A DNA stretch of 64,000 nt from Acidobacteria bacterium Ga0077534. Its GTDB lineage: Bacteria; Acidobacteriota; Blastocatellia; Pyrinomonadales; Pyrinomonadaceae. Below are positions 9,453 through 18,494 of the stretch, piece after piece. Positions within the stretch are counted from its first letter, which is position 1; the number at the start of each line of letters is the position of its first letter. Location: positions 1 through 64,000 of the forward strand of contig LNEI01000013.1 in the NCBI GenBank assembly GCA_001464455.1, given 5' to 3'. The notes below the pieces were generated by a model that was not told the origin of the DNA, made no database searches, and saw only the letters and a list, made by a program, of their open reading frames with translations. The translations under genes were made by a program, and so were the position numbers.

Positions 9453-11128
9453 TCAAAACTTCTTCTCAAATACCACTTTCCCGCCCAACAGCGTAGTCAT
9501 GACGTTGATCTTATGAAGATCAGATGCGGGGATGCCGAATGGGTCTCGGTCGAGAACGATGATGTCAGCAAGCATGCCGGCGGCAATTCGTCCTTTTGTT
9601 TTCTCTTCAAAAGAAGCATAAGCTCCGCTCGCCGTATACGCAGTAAGGGCGGTCGCGACCGGAACGCTCCATTGTTTTAGCCAGCCGTTGGCGGGTTTTC
9701 CTTCGATGGTTTGGCGATTGACTGCATTGAACAATCCTCGCCAAGGGCTGATGCTGATCGCTGCGGGAAAATCGCTCGAAAATATCAACTTGACGCCTGC
9801 GTCCTCAAAGGCTCGCCAGGCGAACGCACGGCTCGTCCGATCAGCTCCGATATTGTCTGACCAGACGTGGATCGTCGCAGGGTCCGCATGTATCGGCTCC
9901 ATCGAAGCGATCACACCCAGTTCCTTAAATCTCGCAATATCCGAAGCCTGGATGGTTTCGATGTGCTCGATCCTGAAGCGCGAATCGCGTCGGCCGTTTA
10001 CCCTTATCGCATTTTCGAATGAGTCGAGTGCCATGCGAACGCCACGATCGCCGATCGCATGAATATATATCTGCAGGCCAGCCTTATCCGCCATCCGCAC
10101 TACGTTGTTTAGCTGCTCTTGCGTGTACGAGGGCGACCCGGAAGTTTCGGGCTTATTTGTATATGGCTCGAGCATCGCGGCCGTGTAAGATTCGACGACG
10201 CCGTCGACCATTATCTTTATCGCTCCGACGCGAAGCATCGGCGACGCATATTTCCTTGCAGCCTCAGCGATCTTGTCAATATCGGCCTGCGTCGTTTGCG
10301 GACTAACGCTGAACGCAACAGAGGTTCGTAAACCAAGTTCGCCCTTCTCAAGCAAACTAGCGTACAACTCTGTTTCGCTTGGGCCGCCATGGGCATTTGA
10401 ATGCTCGTTATGCCGAGCGACAAGGCGTTTTGGAAACCGCGTCGCAACGCATCGATCTGCTGTTCACGGGTCGCCGGCGGAACCTTCGCCCTGACCAAAC
10501 GCATCGCTCCTTCCTTAAAGACACCGGTCGGTTCGCCTTTTCCATCGCGGACGATCTCGCCAAAGCCGGTGAACTCCGTAGCCTTTGTCACTCCGCCGAG
10601 TTCGAGTGCTTTGCTGTTTGCCCAGCCCGTGTGACCGTCATAGGCAGACAGGAAAACTGGACGATCGTTTACGACGGCGTCGATATCGCCCTTGTGAGGA
10701 AGCCGGGCATTTGGGAAGATCGCGTATTGCCATCCGAAGCCGGTTATCCACGGAGCATTGGGATTTTCGGCCGCAAATTTGCGGATCGCAGCCTGTGCTT
10801 CTTCGAGCGTGGTGGCGGATGTGAGATCGACTTGCGTCGCTGTCAGCGAGGCTCCCAGGAAATGAACATGCGAATCGTTTATCCCGGGCATCGCAAATTT
10901 ACCGGCGAGGTCGACGACTTTAGTTTGCGGCCCGCGAAGCCTCGACACTTCACTATCCGAGCCCGCAGCGATGACCTTGTCACCCTTGATCGCGATCGCC
11001 GAAACAATTTTCTGGGCCGATTCGGCCGTCCAAACCTTGCCGTTGAGCATTACGATGTCAGCACTCTGAGCACCGACTGAGTAGCAGGCGACAACAATCA
11101 ATAGAGCAAGCCGGATGACGATCTTCAT
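9453..11128 (-). pseudogene. Secreted YtcJ-type amidohydrolase, broken by a one-base frameshift
   Basis: Two overlapping frames together make one amidohydrolase family-3 protein of about 557 residues. The N-terminal half (from 11128) has a signal peptide, the metal-binding NDSHVHFLG motif and the family motif GWANSKALE. It runs to GITSIQ near 10397 and then loses homology. The C-terminal half resumes in another frame as AHGGPSETELYASLLEKG and continues through IHAIGDRG, RIEHIETI and SSDFPAAISIS to the end. Family members usually read GITSIQDAHGG here, so one base of an Asp codon appears to be missing near 10396. It is either a genuine recent pseudogene or an assembly error. If intact it would be an exported metal-dependent hydrolase of unknown substrate. 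Confidence 0.85.
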
Positions 11129-11140
11129 AAATTTAATTAG

Positions 11141-11171
11141 AAAAAGGGGAACGGCATAAACCGATCCCCTT
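11141..11171 (-). terminator. Intrinsic terminator after etfA
   Basis: On the minus strand, GGGGATCGG and CCGTTCCCC form a 9-bp stem with one mismatch and a 6-base loop, followed by TTTTT. It lies 26 bases past the etfA stop. Confidence 0.75.
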
Positions 11172-11196
11172 CAAAACCAACAGAATGGAAACGGAT

Positions 11197-12165
11197 TTAA
11201 CCCTTTGCCTTCTTTACCTCTTCGATCAAGACGGGAACCGCATCGAAAAGATCTCCGACGATACCGTAGTCAGCGATGTCAAAGATCGGGGCTTCCGAGT
11301 CTTTGTTGATCGCGACGATCGTGCCCGCGTTCTTCATCCCGACTATATGCTGGATCGCACCCGAGATGCCGAGGGCTATGTAGACCTTCGGAGCCACCGT
11401 CTGTCCGGATGAACCGATCTGACGATCGATCGGAAGCCATTCGCTGTCGCAGATCGGACGCGAAGCCGCAAGATCGGCCCCCAGAACATCGGCAAGCTGC
11501 TGTGCGAGAGCGATATTTTCCTGCGACTTGATACCGCGACCAACGGCGACGATGATGTCACTCTTGGTAAGGTCAACGGTCGCCTTTGCTTCCTGAAACG
11601 GAGCTTCGGCCGTCATACGAATGTCCCCGACCGTGACGCCCATCGTTTCGACCGCAGCACTTCCCTTTTCTGCACTGTCGCCGCGAAACGCTCCGGACTG
11701 GAACGTGACGAAATAAGGCGCGTCGCCGCCGATCGTCACATCAGCATCAAGCTTTCCAAGGAAGATGCGACGCGTCAACATCAACTTTCCGCCCTCAGCT
11801 TTATAGCGAATGCAGTCGCCGACGACTTCGCGACCGAGCCGGGCCGCAACCTTCGGTGCGAAATCACGGACCTGATAGGTGTGCGACATCACGATGTACT
11901 GCGGATCTGTCGCCTTTATCACATGCTCCCATGCGTCAGCGTAGCCGTCCGGCGTGTACGTTCCAAGCTTTTCATTCTTTGCGACGATAACCTTTTCAAG
12001 GTTATAGCCCGCGATATCCTGAGCCAGCGAGCAATCCTTGTCACAAGGCAGAACAGCGGTCACACCGAGGCCGAGATCTTTGCCGATGGCCTGAGCAGCG
12101 GCGATCGCCTCGAGCGAGGTCTTATTTAGTACGCAATCTTTGTGTTCGATAAATACGAGGATCAT
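11197..12165 (-). CDS. etfA: Electron transfer flavoprotein alpha subunit
   Basis: This 322-residue protein is full length for ETF-alpha. The N-terminal domain (1-190) carries the pseudo-nucleotide-binding fold ([11 protein letters not shown]). The C-terminal domain carries the FAD signature: [20 protein letters not shown], then [20 protein letters not shown] and [20 protein letters not shown]. It overlaps etfB by four bases (ATGA), so the two are translationally coupled. ETF accepts electrons from acyl-CoA dehydrogenases and passes them to ETF:quinone oxidoreductase during beta-oxidation. An acyl-CoA dehydrogenase is not encoded in the window. Confidence 0.97.
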   Translation of the reverse strand: MILVFIEHKDCVLNKTSLEAIAAAQAIGKDLGLGVTAVLPCDKDCSLAQDIAGYNLEKVIVAKNEKLGTYTPDGYADAWEHVIKATDPQYIVMSHTYQVRDFAPKVAARLGREVVGDCIRYKAEGGKLMLTRRIFLGKLDADVTIGGDAPYFVTFQSGAFRGDSAEKGSAAVETMGVTVGDIRMTAEAPFQEAKATVDLTKSDIIVAVGRGIKSQENIALAQQLADVLGADLAASRPICDSEWLPIDRQIGSSGQTVAPKVYIALGISGAIQHIVGMKNAGTIVAINKDSEAPIFDIADYGIVGDLFDAVPVLIEEVKKAKG

Positions 12166-12938
12166 ATAGCGCGCACCTCCGTTTTAAGCTTCTCAACCAA
12201 TTCGACCGCACCCGCTTTAGCGTCGCCGTTGCCGAGCATCTGAGTTTGCTTCGTTTTCAGAGGCATATAAACTTTTTGAATTTGAGCCGCCGAAGCAAAG
12301 CTTTCGATCGTCGGCGTCACTTCGCGAACCTCTTTGCTTTTCGCCGCCATGATCCCCTTAAGCGAAGCGTAACGGATCTGCGAAATGCCTGACTGGATCG
12401 TCAGTAGCGACGGAAGAGTGTATGTAAACCATTGATACCAGCCGCTTTCCAGCTCACGCTTCACACGGAGCGTATCGCCGAGGCTTTCGCGATCGACCTC
12501 GATCACGATGGTCGCGTGCGGAATGCCGAGGAGTTCGGCGAGGATCACGCCGGTCTGGCCGTAGCTCGCGTCGTCGGACTGGAGGCCGGTAAATACAAGA
12601 TCAGCATTCTCTTCGCGGATCGCGTCGGCGATGGCTTTGGCGATCTGGTAGGCCGAAAGCGATTTTGCATCGTCGACAACCACGTGGATCGCACGATTTG
12701 CCCCACGGGCTAGTGCGTCTTTTATCACGGTCTTTGCCGACTGCGGACCGAGCGTACAAACGACCACTTCGCCGCCGCCCTTTGCCTCGACCGTCCTCAA
12801 AGCCTCTTCGAGCGCATAGCCGTCAGACTCATTCGTCTGCTGAGCCACATCCGTCTCGTTTATCCATTTTTCGTCACCAGCGATGCGCAGTACAGCATCT
12901 TTGTTGGCGACCTGTTTCATTAAAACTATTATCTTCAT
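12162..12938 (-). CDS. etfB: Electron transfer flavoprotein beta subunit
   Basis: ETF-beta, 258 residues from the ATG at 12938 (MKIIVLMKQVANKDAVLRI, matching the usual family start). It has the AMP-binding DDASYGQTGVILAELLGIPH segment and the ETF-beta region LESGWYQWFTYTLPSLLTIQ. An upstream ATG at 12965 would add nine residues, but that codon lies inside a palindromic operator and is not a plausible start. The gene is the first of the etfBA pair. A FadR-like operator sits 8-27 bases before the start, which implies repression relieved by long-chain acyl-CoA. Confidence 0.96.
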   Translation of the reverse strand: MKIIVLMKQVANKDAVLRIAGDEKWINETDVAQQTNESDGYALEEALRTVEAKGGGEVVVCTLGPQSAKTVIKDALARGANRAIHVVVDDAKSLSAYQIAKAIADAIREENADLVFTGLQSDDASYGQTGVILAELLGIPHATIVIEVDRESLGDTLRVKRELESGWYQWFTYTLPSLLTIQSGISQIRYASLKGIMAAKSKEVREVTPTIESFASAAQIQKVYMPLKTKQTQMLGNGDAKAGAVELVEKLKTEVRAI

Positions 12939-12945
12939 ATTAGAA

Positions 12946-12965
12946 ATGAATGAGCATTCATTCAT
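12946..12965. promoter_or_regulatory. FadR-like TetR-family operator in front of etfBA
   Basis: ATGAATGAGCATTCATTCAT has perfect 8-bp arms around a 4-base centre. It closely matches the TGAATGA-N4-TCATTCA operator known for Bacillus FadR (YsiA), a TetR-family repressor that controls etfBA and beta-oxidation genes there. A possible -10 box (TATATT on the minus strand, 12968-12973) abuts it, with TTTTGA 16 bases further upstream, so a bound repressor would cover the start site. No TetR gene is in the window. Confidence 0.75.
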
Positions 12966-13017
12966 AGAATATAGGAAAAAGCCCTAACCTCAAAACCCCT
13001 CGCAGCGAGCAATGGTT

Positions 13018-14259
13018 TTATTCTGTAAACCGTTTGAATACCAGACACGCATTCGTTCCACCAAATCCAAAGTTATTTGATAGAGCATACTCGATGCTAG
13101 CGTCGCGTGCAGCGTTCGGCACGTAGTCGAGATCGCAGTCCGGGTCGGGGAATTCGTAGTTTATTGTTGGCGGAAGTTTGTTCTCCATCAAAGCCTTGAC
13201 CGAGAAAACGGCTTCGAGACCACCTGCAGCACCGAGAGCGTGACCGGTCATTGATTTGGTTGAACTCACCGGAATGTTGTAAGCGTTTTCGCCGAAAACC
13301 TTCTTGATCGCAAGCGTTTCGAACTTGTCGTTGTAAGGCGTCGAGGTGCCGTGGGCATTGATGTAGCCGATCTTGTCAGGTTCTATACCGGCGTCTTTAA
13401 GTGCACGTTGCATGACGCGGATAGCTCCCGAACCGGATTCGTCGGGCATCGTAACGTGAAAAGCGTCACCGCTCATCCCGTATCCGACGATCTCAGCGAG
13501 AATATTTGCCCCGCGAGCCTTGGCGAACTCAAGCTCTTCCAAGATCATAATGCCCGCCCCCTCACCGATGACAAAACCATCCCTTTCGAGATCGAACGGC
13601 CGAGACGCGCGCTTGGGATCGTCGTTTCGCGTCGAAAGAGCACGCATAGAAGCGAAGCCGGCCACAGACATCGGCGTTATCGCACTTTCCGCGCCGCCGC
13701 AGATCATTGCGTCGGCATCGCCGCGTTCGATCAGGCGAAAACTATCGCCGATCGCGTGTGCTCCGGCCGAACAAGCGGTGGCGGTCGCGGAATTTGGCCC
13801 TTTAGCCCCGTGACGAATAGAAACGTTTCCCGAAGCGAGATTGACTATGGCCGAAACAATAAAGAAGGGCGAAACACGGTCCGGGCCCTGATTCAGAAGC
13901 TTTTCGTGCTCGCGTTCAATTGCCCAGAAATCACCGATGCCGGAACTGATATACGTTCCGACCATTTCCGCGTTCGAATCGTCGATCACGAGTCCGCTGT
14001 TCTTAACGGCTTCGTCGGCAGCAGCGATCGCGAAGTGCGTAAACGCACCCATCCGCCGAGCCTCTTTCTTTTCCATGAAGTTAAGCGGATCAAAATCTTT
14101 GACCTCACACGCAAACTTCACAGAATAGCCTTCGGCATCGAACTTCTTAATATAATCCGCGCCGTTCTTGCCTTCCATGAGCGCAGACCAAGTGCTCGGC
14201 ACGTCGTTTCCAACTGCCGTCACCAATCCGAGTCCCGTAACTACTACTCGACGTTTCAT
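13018..14259 (-). CDS. fabF: Beta-ketoacyl-ACP synthase II
   Basis: A 413-residue condensing enzyme with the KAS II catalytic triad: Cys163 in ATACSAGAHAIG, His in INAHGTSTPYND, and His in STKSMTGHALGAAGG. The C-terminus ends with the usual NNFGFGGTNACLVF. It elongates acyl-ACP with malonyl-ACP in cytoplasmic type II fatty-acid synthesis. It is the last gene of a minus-strand fab run (yceD-rpmF-fabH-fabD-acpP-fabF). A long inverted repeat separates it from acpP by 89 bases. Confidence 0.97.
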   Translation of the reverse strand: MKRRVVVTGLGLVTAVGNDVPSTWSALMEGKNGADYIKKFDAEGYSVKFACEVKDFDPLNFMEKKEARRMGAFTHFAIAAADEAVKNSGLVIDDSNAEMVGTYISSGIGDFWAIEREHEKLLNQGPDRVSPFFIVSAIVNLASGNVSIRHGAKGPNSATATACSAGAHAIGDSFRLIERGDADAMICGGAESAITPMSVAGFASMRALSTRNDDPKRASRPFDLERDGFVIGEGAGIMILEELEFAKARGANILAEIVGYGMSGDAFHVTMPDESGSGAIRVMQRALKDAGIEPDKIGYINAHGTSTPYNDKFETLAIKKVFGENAYNIPVSSTKSMTGHALGAAGGLEAVFSVKALMENKLPPTINYEFPDPDCDLDYVPNAARDASIEYALSNNFGFGGTNACLVFKRFTE

Positions 14260-14270
14260 ATAAATAGGTA

Positions 14271-14328
14271 GTTGATCGTCGCTTGTTCATCAATGGAAAA
14301 CCCAGGATGCAACGAAGCGACGATCAAC
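14271..14328. repeat. 14-bp perfect inverted repeat between acpP and fabF
   Basis: GTTGATCGTCGCTT (14271-14284) and AAGCGACGATCAAC (14315-14328) are perfect inverse complements around a 30-base loop, followed by related ATCAAC words up to 14347. In the fab transcript this would form a stable hairpin between acpP and fabF. It could act as a partial terminator or RNA-processing site that raises acpP mRNA over fabF, or it may be a dispersed repeat. There is no T run. Confidence 0.7.
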
Positions 14329-14348
14329 GGTCAAGCATCAACGATCAA

Positions 14349-14588
14349 CTAAGCAGCTTTGTGCTGCTCGACGTAAGCGTACGCATCGCGAACACCCTGG
14401 ATCTTTTCAGCATCTTCGTCGGGGATCTCGATGTCGAATTCCTCTTCGAAACGCATGACAAGTTCCACAAGGTCGAGCGAATCGGCACCGAGGTCTTCGA
14501 TGAATCGCGCATTTTCAGTAACTTCCGCTTCGTCAACACCAAGTTCGTCAACGATTATCTGTTTGATCTTATCCTGTATCTCTGACAT
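14349..14588 (-). CDS. acpP: Acyl carrier protein
   Basis: A 79-residue acidic four-helix protein with the phosphopantetheine attachment Ser37 in the invariant [12 protein letters not shown] motif. It carries growing acyl chains as thioesters in fatty-acid synthesis. The length and motif match the family exactly. It sits 14 bases downstream of fabD and upstream of fabF. The usual fabG is not found between fabD and acpP. Confidence 0.98.
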   Translation of the reverse strand: MSEIQDKIKQIIVDELGVDEAEVTENARFIEDLGADSLDLVELVMRFEEEFDIEIPDEDAEKIQGVRDAYAYVEQHKAA

Positions 14589-14602
14589 ATAATTCTCCTG
14601 TT

Positions 14603-15532
14603 TTATAGCGTCTCTAAAGTATTTCTTAAACTCTCGGTATTTTCAATGTTAGCGTAAACCGATTCCCTGTTGATCTGTCTTACCAATCCGGTCAATACCT
14701 TTCCCGGGCCGATCTCGATAAACTTTTCGATGCCCCCCGACGACATGTTGTTTATTGTCTCAAGCCATCGGACCGGCGATGATACTTGAGCGGTCAATTT
14801 CCCCGCGACAGCCGCAGATGCAATGTTGCTCGTCGCATCGACGTTATGAAAAACGGGGAACTCAAAATCACCGTAACTTATTTCTGCGAGATCTTCCGCG
14901 AGCCGCTCTGCGGCCGGTTTCATTAACGCACAATGGAAGGGAGCCGAGACATTTAGTCTAATAGCCCGTTTTGCTCCTTTTTCTTTCAAGATCTCGCAGG
15001 CACGGTCTATTGCAGCAGAGCTTCCAGCAATTACCACCTGCGACTGCGAATTGATGTTCGCCGGACTGCATATCTCGCCTTGTGCAGCCTCCAAACATCC
15101 CGCCTCGACCGTTTCAACATCGAGCCCAAGGATCGCGGCCATCGCTCCGACGCCGACCGGAACTGCTTCCTGCATATACGTTCCGCGTTTGCGTACGGTT
15201 CGGACTGCGTCAGCAAAATCCAGGACGCCCGCCGCAACTAGAGCCGAATACTCGCCCAAACTGTGTCCTGCGACCGCTGCAGGTTTCGGCAAGCCTTCCG
15301 CTAATGCCACTCGACACGCTGCGACTGAAACCGTCAGGATCGCTGGCTGCGTATTTGCGGTCAGTTGCAAGTCCGCTTCTTCACCCGAAAAACACATTTC
15401 CGACAACGGGAAACCTAACGCTTCGTCGGCTTCCCTGAAAACATCGCGAGCAGCCGCAAAATTATCATGAAGGTCCTTTCCCATTCCGACAGATTGGCTG
15501 CCTTGACCTGGAAAAATGAATGCAGTGCCCAT
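14603..15532 (-). CDS. fabD: Malonyl-CoA:ACP transacylase
   Basis: 309 residues. It has the [14 protein letters not shown] start, the nucleophile Ser91 in the [14 protein letters not shown] elbow, the catalytic His in [17 protein letters not shown], and a late [14 protein letters not shown] motif. It loads malonyl groups from CoA onto ACP for fatty-acid elongation. The gene is 55 bases after fabH and 14 bases before acpP, in the same direction, consistent with one operon. Confidence 0.97.
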   Translation of the reverse strand: MGTAFIFPGQGSQSVGMGKDLHDNFAAARDVFREADEALGFPLSEMCFSGEEADLQLTANTQPAILTVSVAACRVALAEGLPKPAAVAGHSLGEYSALVAAGVLDFADAVRTVRKRGTYMQEAVPVGVGAMAAILGLDVETVEAGCLEAAQGEICSPANINSQSQVVIAGSSAAIDRACEILKEKGAKRAIRLNVSAPFHCALMKPAAERLAEDLAEISYGDFEFPVFHNVDATSNIASAAVAGKLTAQVSSPVRWLETINNMSSGGIEKFIEIGPGKVLTGLVRQINRESVYANIENTESLRNTLETL

Positions 15533-15587
15533 AGCCGCTCTATCAGAGCCCCCAATCGCGGGGTATCTGGACCGAAATCCCTAACCT

Positions 15588-16568
15588 CTAAAACCTGATC
15601 ACAGTTCCGCCCCACGTAACACCGCCACCGAATGCGGTTAGCAGCACAAGCGATCCTTCTTTGATTCTGCCTGATTGAATACACTCATCCATCGCAATGG
15701 GGATCGACGCAGACGAGGTGTTACCCATTTCCGCGATATTCGAGTAAACCTTTTCGTCGGGCACACCCAATCGCGATGCAACCGCGTCGGTAATTCGCTG
15801 ATTTGCCTGATGAGGTATTACGATATCGACATCATCAACGCCATAACCCGCTTTCTCAAGCATTTCAGCCGATATGTCGGCCATCGAGCGGACAGCAACC
15901 TTGAAAAGCTCATTGCCTTTCATTTTGAAGAAGTGCTCGCGATTATCGATGGTTTCGTGCGTCGTGCCGAGTTTGGTTCCGCCGCCTGGAGCATAGAGCT
16001 GCTCCTCGTAACGGCCGTCGGATCTGATCTTTGTGGCGAGAATACCTTTTCCTTCAGCGACGGGCCCCAGAACAGCCGCACCAGCACCGTCACCGAATAT
16101 AACGCAGGTGCCACGGTCTGTGTAATCGACGTACTTGGTCAGAACTTCAGCTCCGATCACGAGGGCATACTTGATCTGCCCGGTACGGATCATCGACTCG
16201 ACCATCGTGATGCCGTAAAGAAAGCCCGAACAGGCCGCGAAGACGTCCATTCCAGCTGCATTCACCGCGCCGATCTGAGCCTGAATGAGAGCCCCGGTCG
16301 AAGGCATGATCTGATCAGGTGTAGTTGTTGCGCAGACGATAATATCGATGTCTTCAGGCTTGAGTCCCGAACGCTCAAGCGCCTGCAAAGCGGCCCTGGA
16401 CCCGAACTGCGAAGTGTACTCGTTCTCAGCGGCTTTGTGCCGCTGCTTGATACCGGTTCGGGTAGTTATCCACTCGTCGTTAGTGTCGACGAGTTTCTCC
16501 AGATCGGCATTCGTTAAAATACCCTCCGGAAACGCATGCCCCATCCCGATAATTCCAGCGTTGACCAT
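15588..16568 (-). CDS. fabH: Beta-ketoacyl-ACP synthase III
   Basis: This 326-residue initiating condensing enzyme has Cys113 in VFAACSGFLYGI, His in VIPHQANQRI and Asn in NIAEMGNTSSASIP. It condenses an acyl-CoA primer with malonyl-ACP. It follows rpmF directly. In many bacteria plsX lies between rpmF and fabH, and here it is missing from the cluster. The start ATG at 16568 gives the standard N-terminus (MVNAGIIGMGHAFP). Confidence 0.97.
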   Translation of the reverse strand: MVNAGIIGMGHAFPEGILTNADLEKLVDTNDEWITTRTGIKQRHKAAENEYTSQFGSRAALQALERSGLKPEDIDIIVCATTTPDQIMPSTGALIQAQIGAVNAAGMDVFAACSGFLYGITMVESMIRTGQIKYALVIGAEVLTKYVDYTDRGTCVIFGDGAGAAVLGPVAEGKGILATKIRSDGRYEEQLYAPGGGTKLGTTHETIDNREHFFKMKGNELFKVAVRSMADISAEMLEKAGYGVDDVDIVIPHQANQRITDAVASRLGVPDEKVYSNIAEMGNTSSASIPIAMDECIQSGRIKEGSLVLLTAFGGGVTWGGTVIRF

Positions 16569-16633
16569 ATAAAGTTGCAGAGTTTATGTGTTACAGAATT
16601 TCAAACAACTCGGCAACATCGCAACTCTGAAAA

Positions 16634-16819
16634 CTATTCAGTTTCTTTTACGTCGATGATCTTACGGCCCTTGAAAACACCCGTTTTCAGGTCAATACGG
16701 TGCGGGACCTTTGCCTCGCCGGTATCTTTGTCAAGATAGAACTGCGGGGTGTTCAATGAGTCGTGCGCTCGACGCGTACGCGTTCGGGAATGTGAATGTC
16801 GTCGTTTAGGATTTGGCAT
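16634..16819 (-). CDS. rpmF: 50S ribosomal protein L32
   Basis: A 61-residue basic protein with the L32 pattern: MPNPKRRHSHSRTRTRRAHD at the N-terminus and HRIDLKTGVFKGRKIID at the C-terminus. The zinc-binding cysteines of some L32 forms are absent, as in the Cys-minus (E. coli-like) type. It is three bases downstream of the yceD-like gene and upstream of fabH, which is the conserved yceD-rpmF-fab order. Confidence 0.96.
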   Translation of the reverse strand: MPNPKRRHSHSRTRTRRAHDSLNTPQFYLDKDTGEAKVPHRIDLKTGVFKGRKIIDVKETE

Positions 16820-16822
16820 AAT

Positions 16823-17338
16823 CTACCTCAAATTCTTTAGTGCGGCCCAACGCGGGTCTATGTCACCTTCGTCGCACTTACAATCTAACAAATTGCGGTT
16901 CGTACCGCATTTTGGGCAAAGCCCCTTGCAGTCATCGCTGCAATAAACCTGTTCGGGCAGGCTGAGAAGCAATTGCTCCCTTACCACTTCCCTGAGATCG
17001 ATCCGGCCGTCGAGAACCAGCGACTCGTCCAGCGCCGCGTCTTTGACCTCGACCTCGCTCTCGCTGTCTTCTTTCGAAGCGTCGACAAAGATTGCTTCGA
17101 AATCGAGATCAGCCGGAGTTGTGACGTTTTCAAGACACCGTGTGCATTCGAGGCGGATAATGGTGCCGATCCGGCCCCGGATGTACACCTTCTCGTCTTT
17201 GCTGAACACATCCGCGTCAAGTGTCGCAACCGAAACTAACTCACCTTCGCCATCAAGCTCGACATCGTCTGGAGTGAAGCTCTCTTTCAAGGCTTTAGGC
17301 AAAACTCCTACACTGGCCAGTTCGATAATCATTGTCAA
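16823..17338 (-). CDS. YceD/DUF177 family protein
   Basis: A 171-residue protein of the family linked to 23S rRNA accumulation, almost always encoded just before rpmF. The C-terminal half has a possible zinc site with paired cysteines (CSDDCKGLCPKCGTN, then CKC), and the middle has the LECTRCLENV cysteine pair. It is translated just ahead of rpmF with a three-base gap. The molecular role is inferred from E. coli YceD, not from this sequence. Confidence 0.93.
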   Translation of the reverse strand: MTMIIELASVGVLPKALKESFTPDDVELDGEGELVSVATLDADVFSKDEKVYIRGRIGTIIRLECTRCLENVTTPADLDFEAIFVDASKEDSESEVEVKDAALDESLVLDGRIDLREVVREQLLLSLPEQVYCSDDCKGLCPKCGTNRNLLDCKCDEGDIDPRWAALKNLR

Positions 17339-17432
17339 CGTCTGCCCCCTTGCGTCCTCTACGTCGCAAAAGGCAAAAGTATGATTATAGCGACTCGCGG
17401 CAACCTGTCAAACAAAAGAACTGTTACATGTT

Positions 17433-18494
17433 TTATATACTGGCTGACCCTACCGCTTGTTGAACTGAACTGAACCCATGCTCCCGCAGTTTGGCTGCCA
17501 GCCCGGTGAGGACATCGTCGGCGAATCTTGGCCCGCCGTAGACGAAGCCTGTATAAGCCTGAACGAGCGACGCTCCTGCGGCGATCTTTCGAAAAGCATC
17601 TTCGGATGTGAATATGCCGCCGACGCCAACGATCGGGATCGTTCCTCCTGAATACCGGTAGATCTTCGAAATGACCTCATCTGAGCGGCTCGCCAGCGGT
17701 TTGCCGCTCAATCCTCCCGCGCCTAATGCCTCGACATCCCTCGTTTTAAGACCTTTCCGTGAGATAGTCGTGTTGGTGGCGATAATGCCGTCGACTCCAT
17801 ACCTTCGACAAACATCTACACAGGACTCGATCTCTGCGTCGATAAGGTCAGGAGCGATCTTAACAAGCAACGGCTTGTGACCAAGCTGGTCATTTCGACG
17901 CTGCAGAGCGGAAACTAATTCATCCAAACTATCGGCCTGCTGCAATTTGCGTAGGTTTGGCGTGTTGGGGGACGAGATGTTGACAGCTAGGTAATCAGCG
18001 ATCGGATGGACCACATCAAAACTCGCGAGGTAATTCTCAACCGCTTCTTCGTTCGGAACATCTTTGTTCTTGCCAATGTTCACGCCAACTACGCATCTTC
18101 GCTTTAGCTTACGCAATCGCTCCGCAACAACCTCAGCTCCTTCATTGTTGAAACCCAAGCGATTGATCAGGGCCTGATCTGCCGGCAGACGAAACATCCG
18201 CGGTTTCGGATTCCCCAGCTGCGGTCGAAAAGTAACAGTCCCAACCTCGACAAAACCAAAACCGAGTTGTGCCAACTGATCTACGACGACGCCGTTTTTG
18301 TCGAATCCGGCTGCCATACCTAGCGGATTCGAAAACTTCAGTCCGAAAAGTTCCGTTGGCTCAAGCCAATCGGGCTCCTTTTGATAAAACGGAGCGGCGA
18401 GTCCAAGTTCGAGGGCTTTGATCCCAAGTTCGTGCGCTGTTTCAGGTTCTGCCCGAAAAAGAATAGGCCGGATTATTGATGAGTAAAAGGACAT
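17433..18494 (-). CDS. pyrD: Dihydroorotate dehydrogenase (quinone), class 2
   Basis: 353 residues with the class 2 N-terminal membrane-associating helices (SSIIRPILFRAEPETAHEL) and an FMN barrel. Motifs are the PLGMAAGFDKNG start strand, the catalytic Ser in VNISSPNTPNLRKLQ, KIAPDL, TNTTISR and VGVGGIFTSEDA. It oxidises dihydroorotate to orotate at the cytoplasmic membrane using quinone. It abuts the Uma2-like gene (stop and next start are adjacent) and lies near pyrR-pyrB-pyrC on the opposite strand, so most of the pyrimidine pathway clusters here. Confidence 0.96.
   Translation of the reverse strand: MSFYSSIIRPILFRAEPETAHELGIKALELGLAAPFYQKEPDWLEPTELFGLKFSNPLGMAAGFDKNGVVVDQLAQLGFGFVEVGTVTFRPQLGNPKPRMFRLPADQALINRLGFNNEGAEVVAERLRKLKRRCVVGVNIGKNKDVPNEEAVENYLASFDVVHPIADYLAVNISSPNTPNLRKLQQADSLDELVSALQRRNDQLGHKPLLVKIAPDLIDAEIESCVDVCRRYGVDGIIATNTTISRKGLKTRDVEALGAGGLSGKPLASRSDEVISKIYRYSGGTIPIVGVGGIFTSEDAFRKIAAGASLVQAYTGFVYGGPRFADDVLTGLAAKLREHGFSSVQQAVGSASI

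Noticed and set aside
10379-11080. 233-residue plus-strand ORF
   Set aside because: Antisense to the amidohydrolase, whose motifs are clear; the plus reading has no recognisable features.
12939-12965. Nine-residue N-terminal extension of EtfB
   Set aside because: The extra codons are the palindromic operator; the family start is MKIIVLMKQ.
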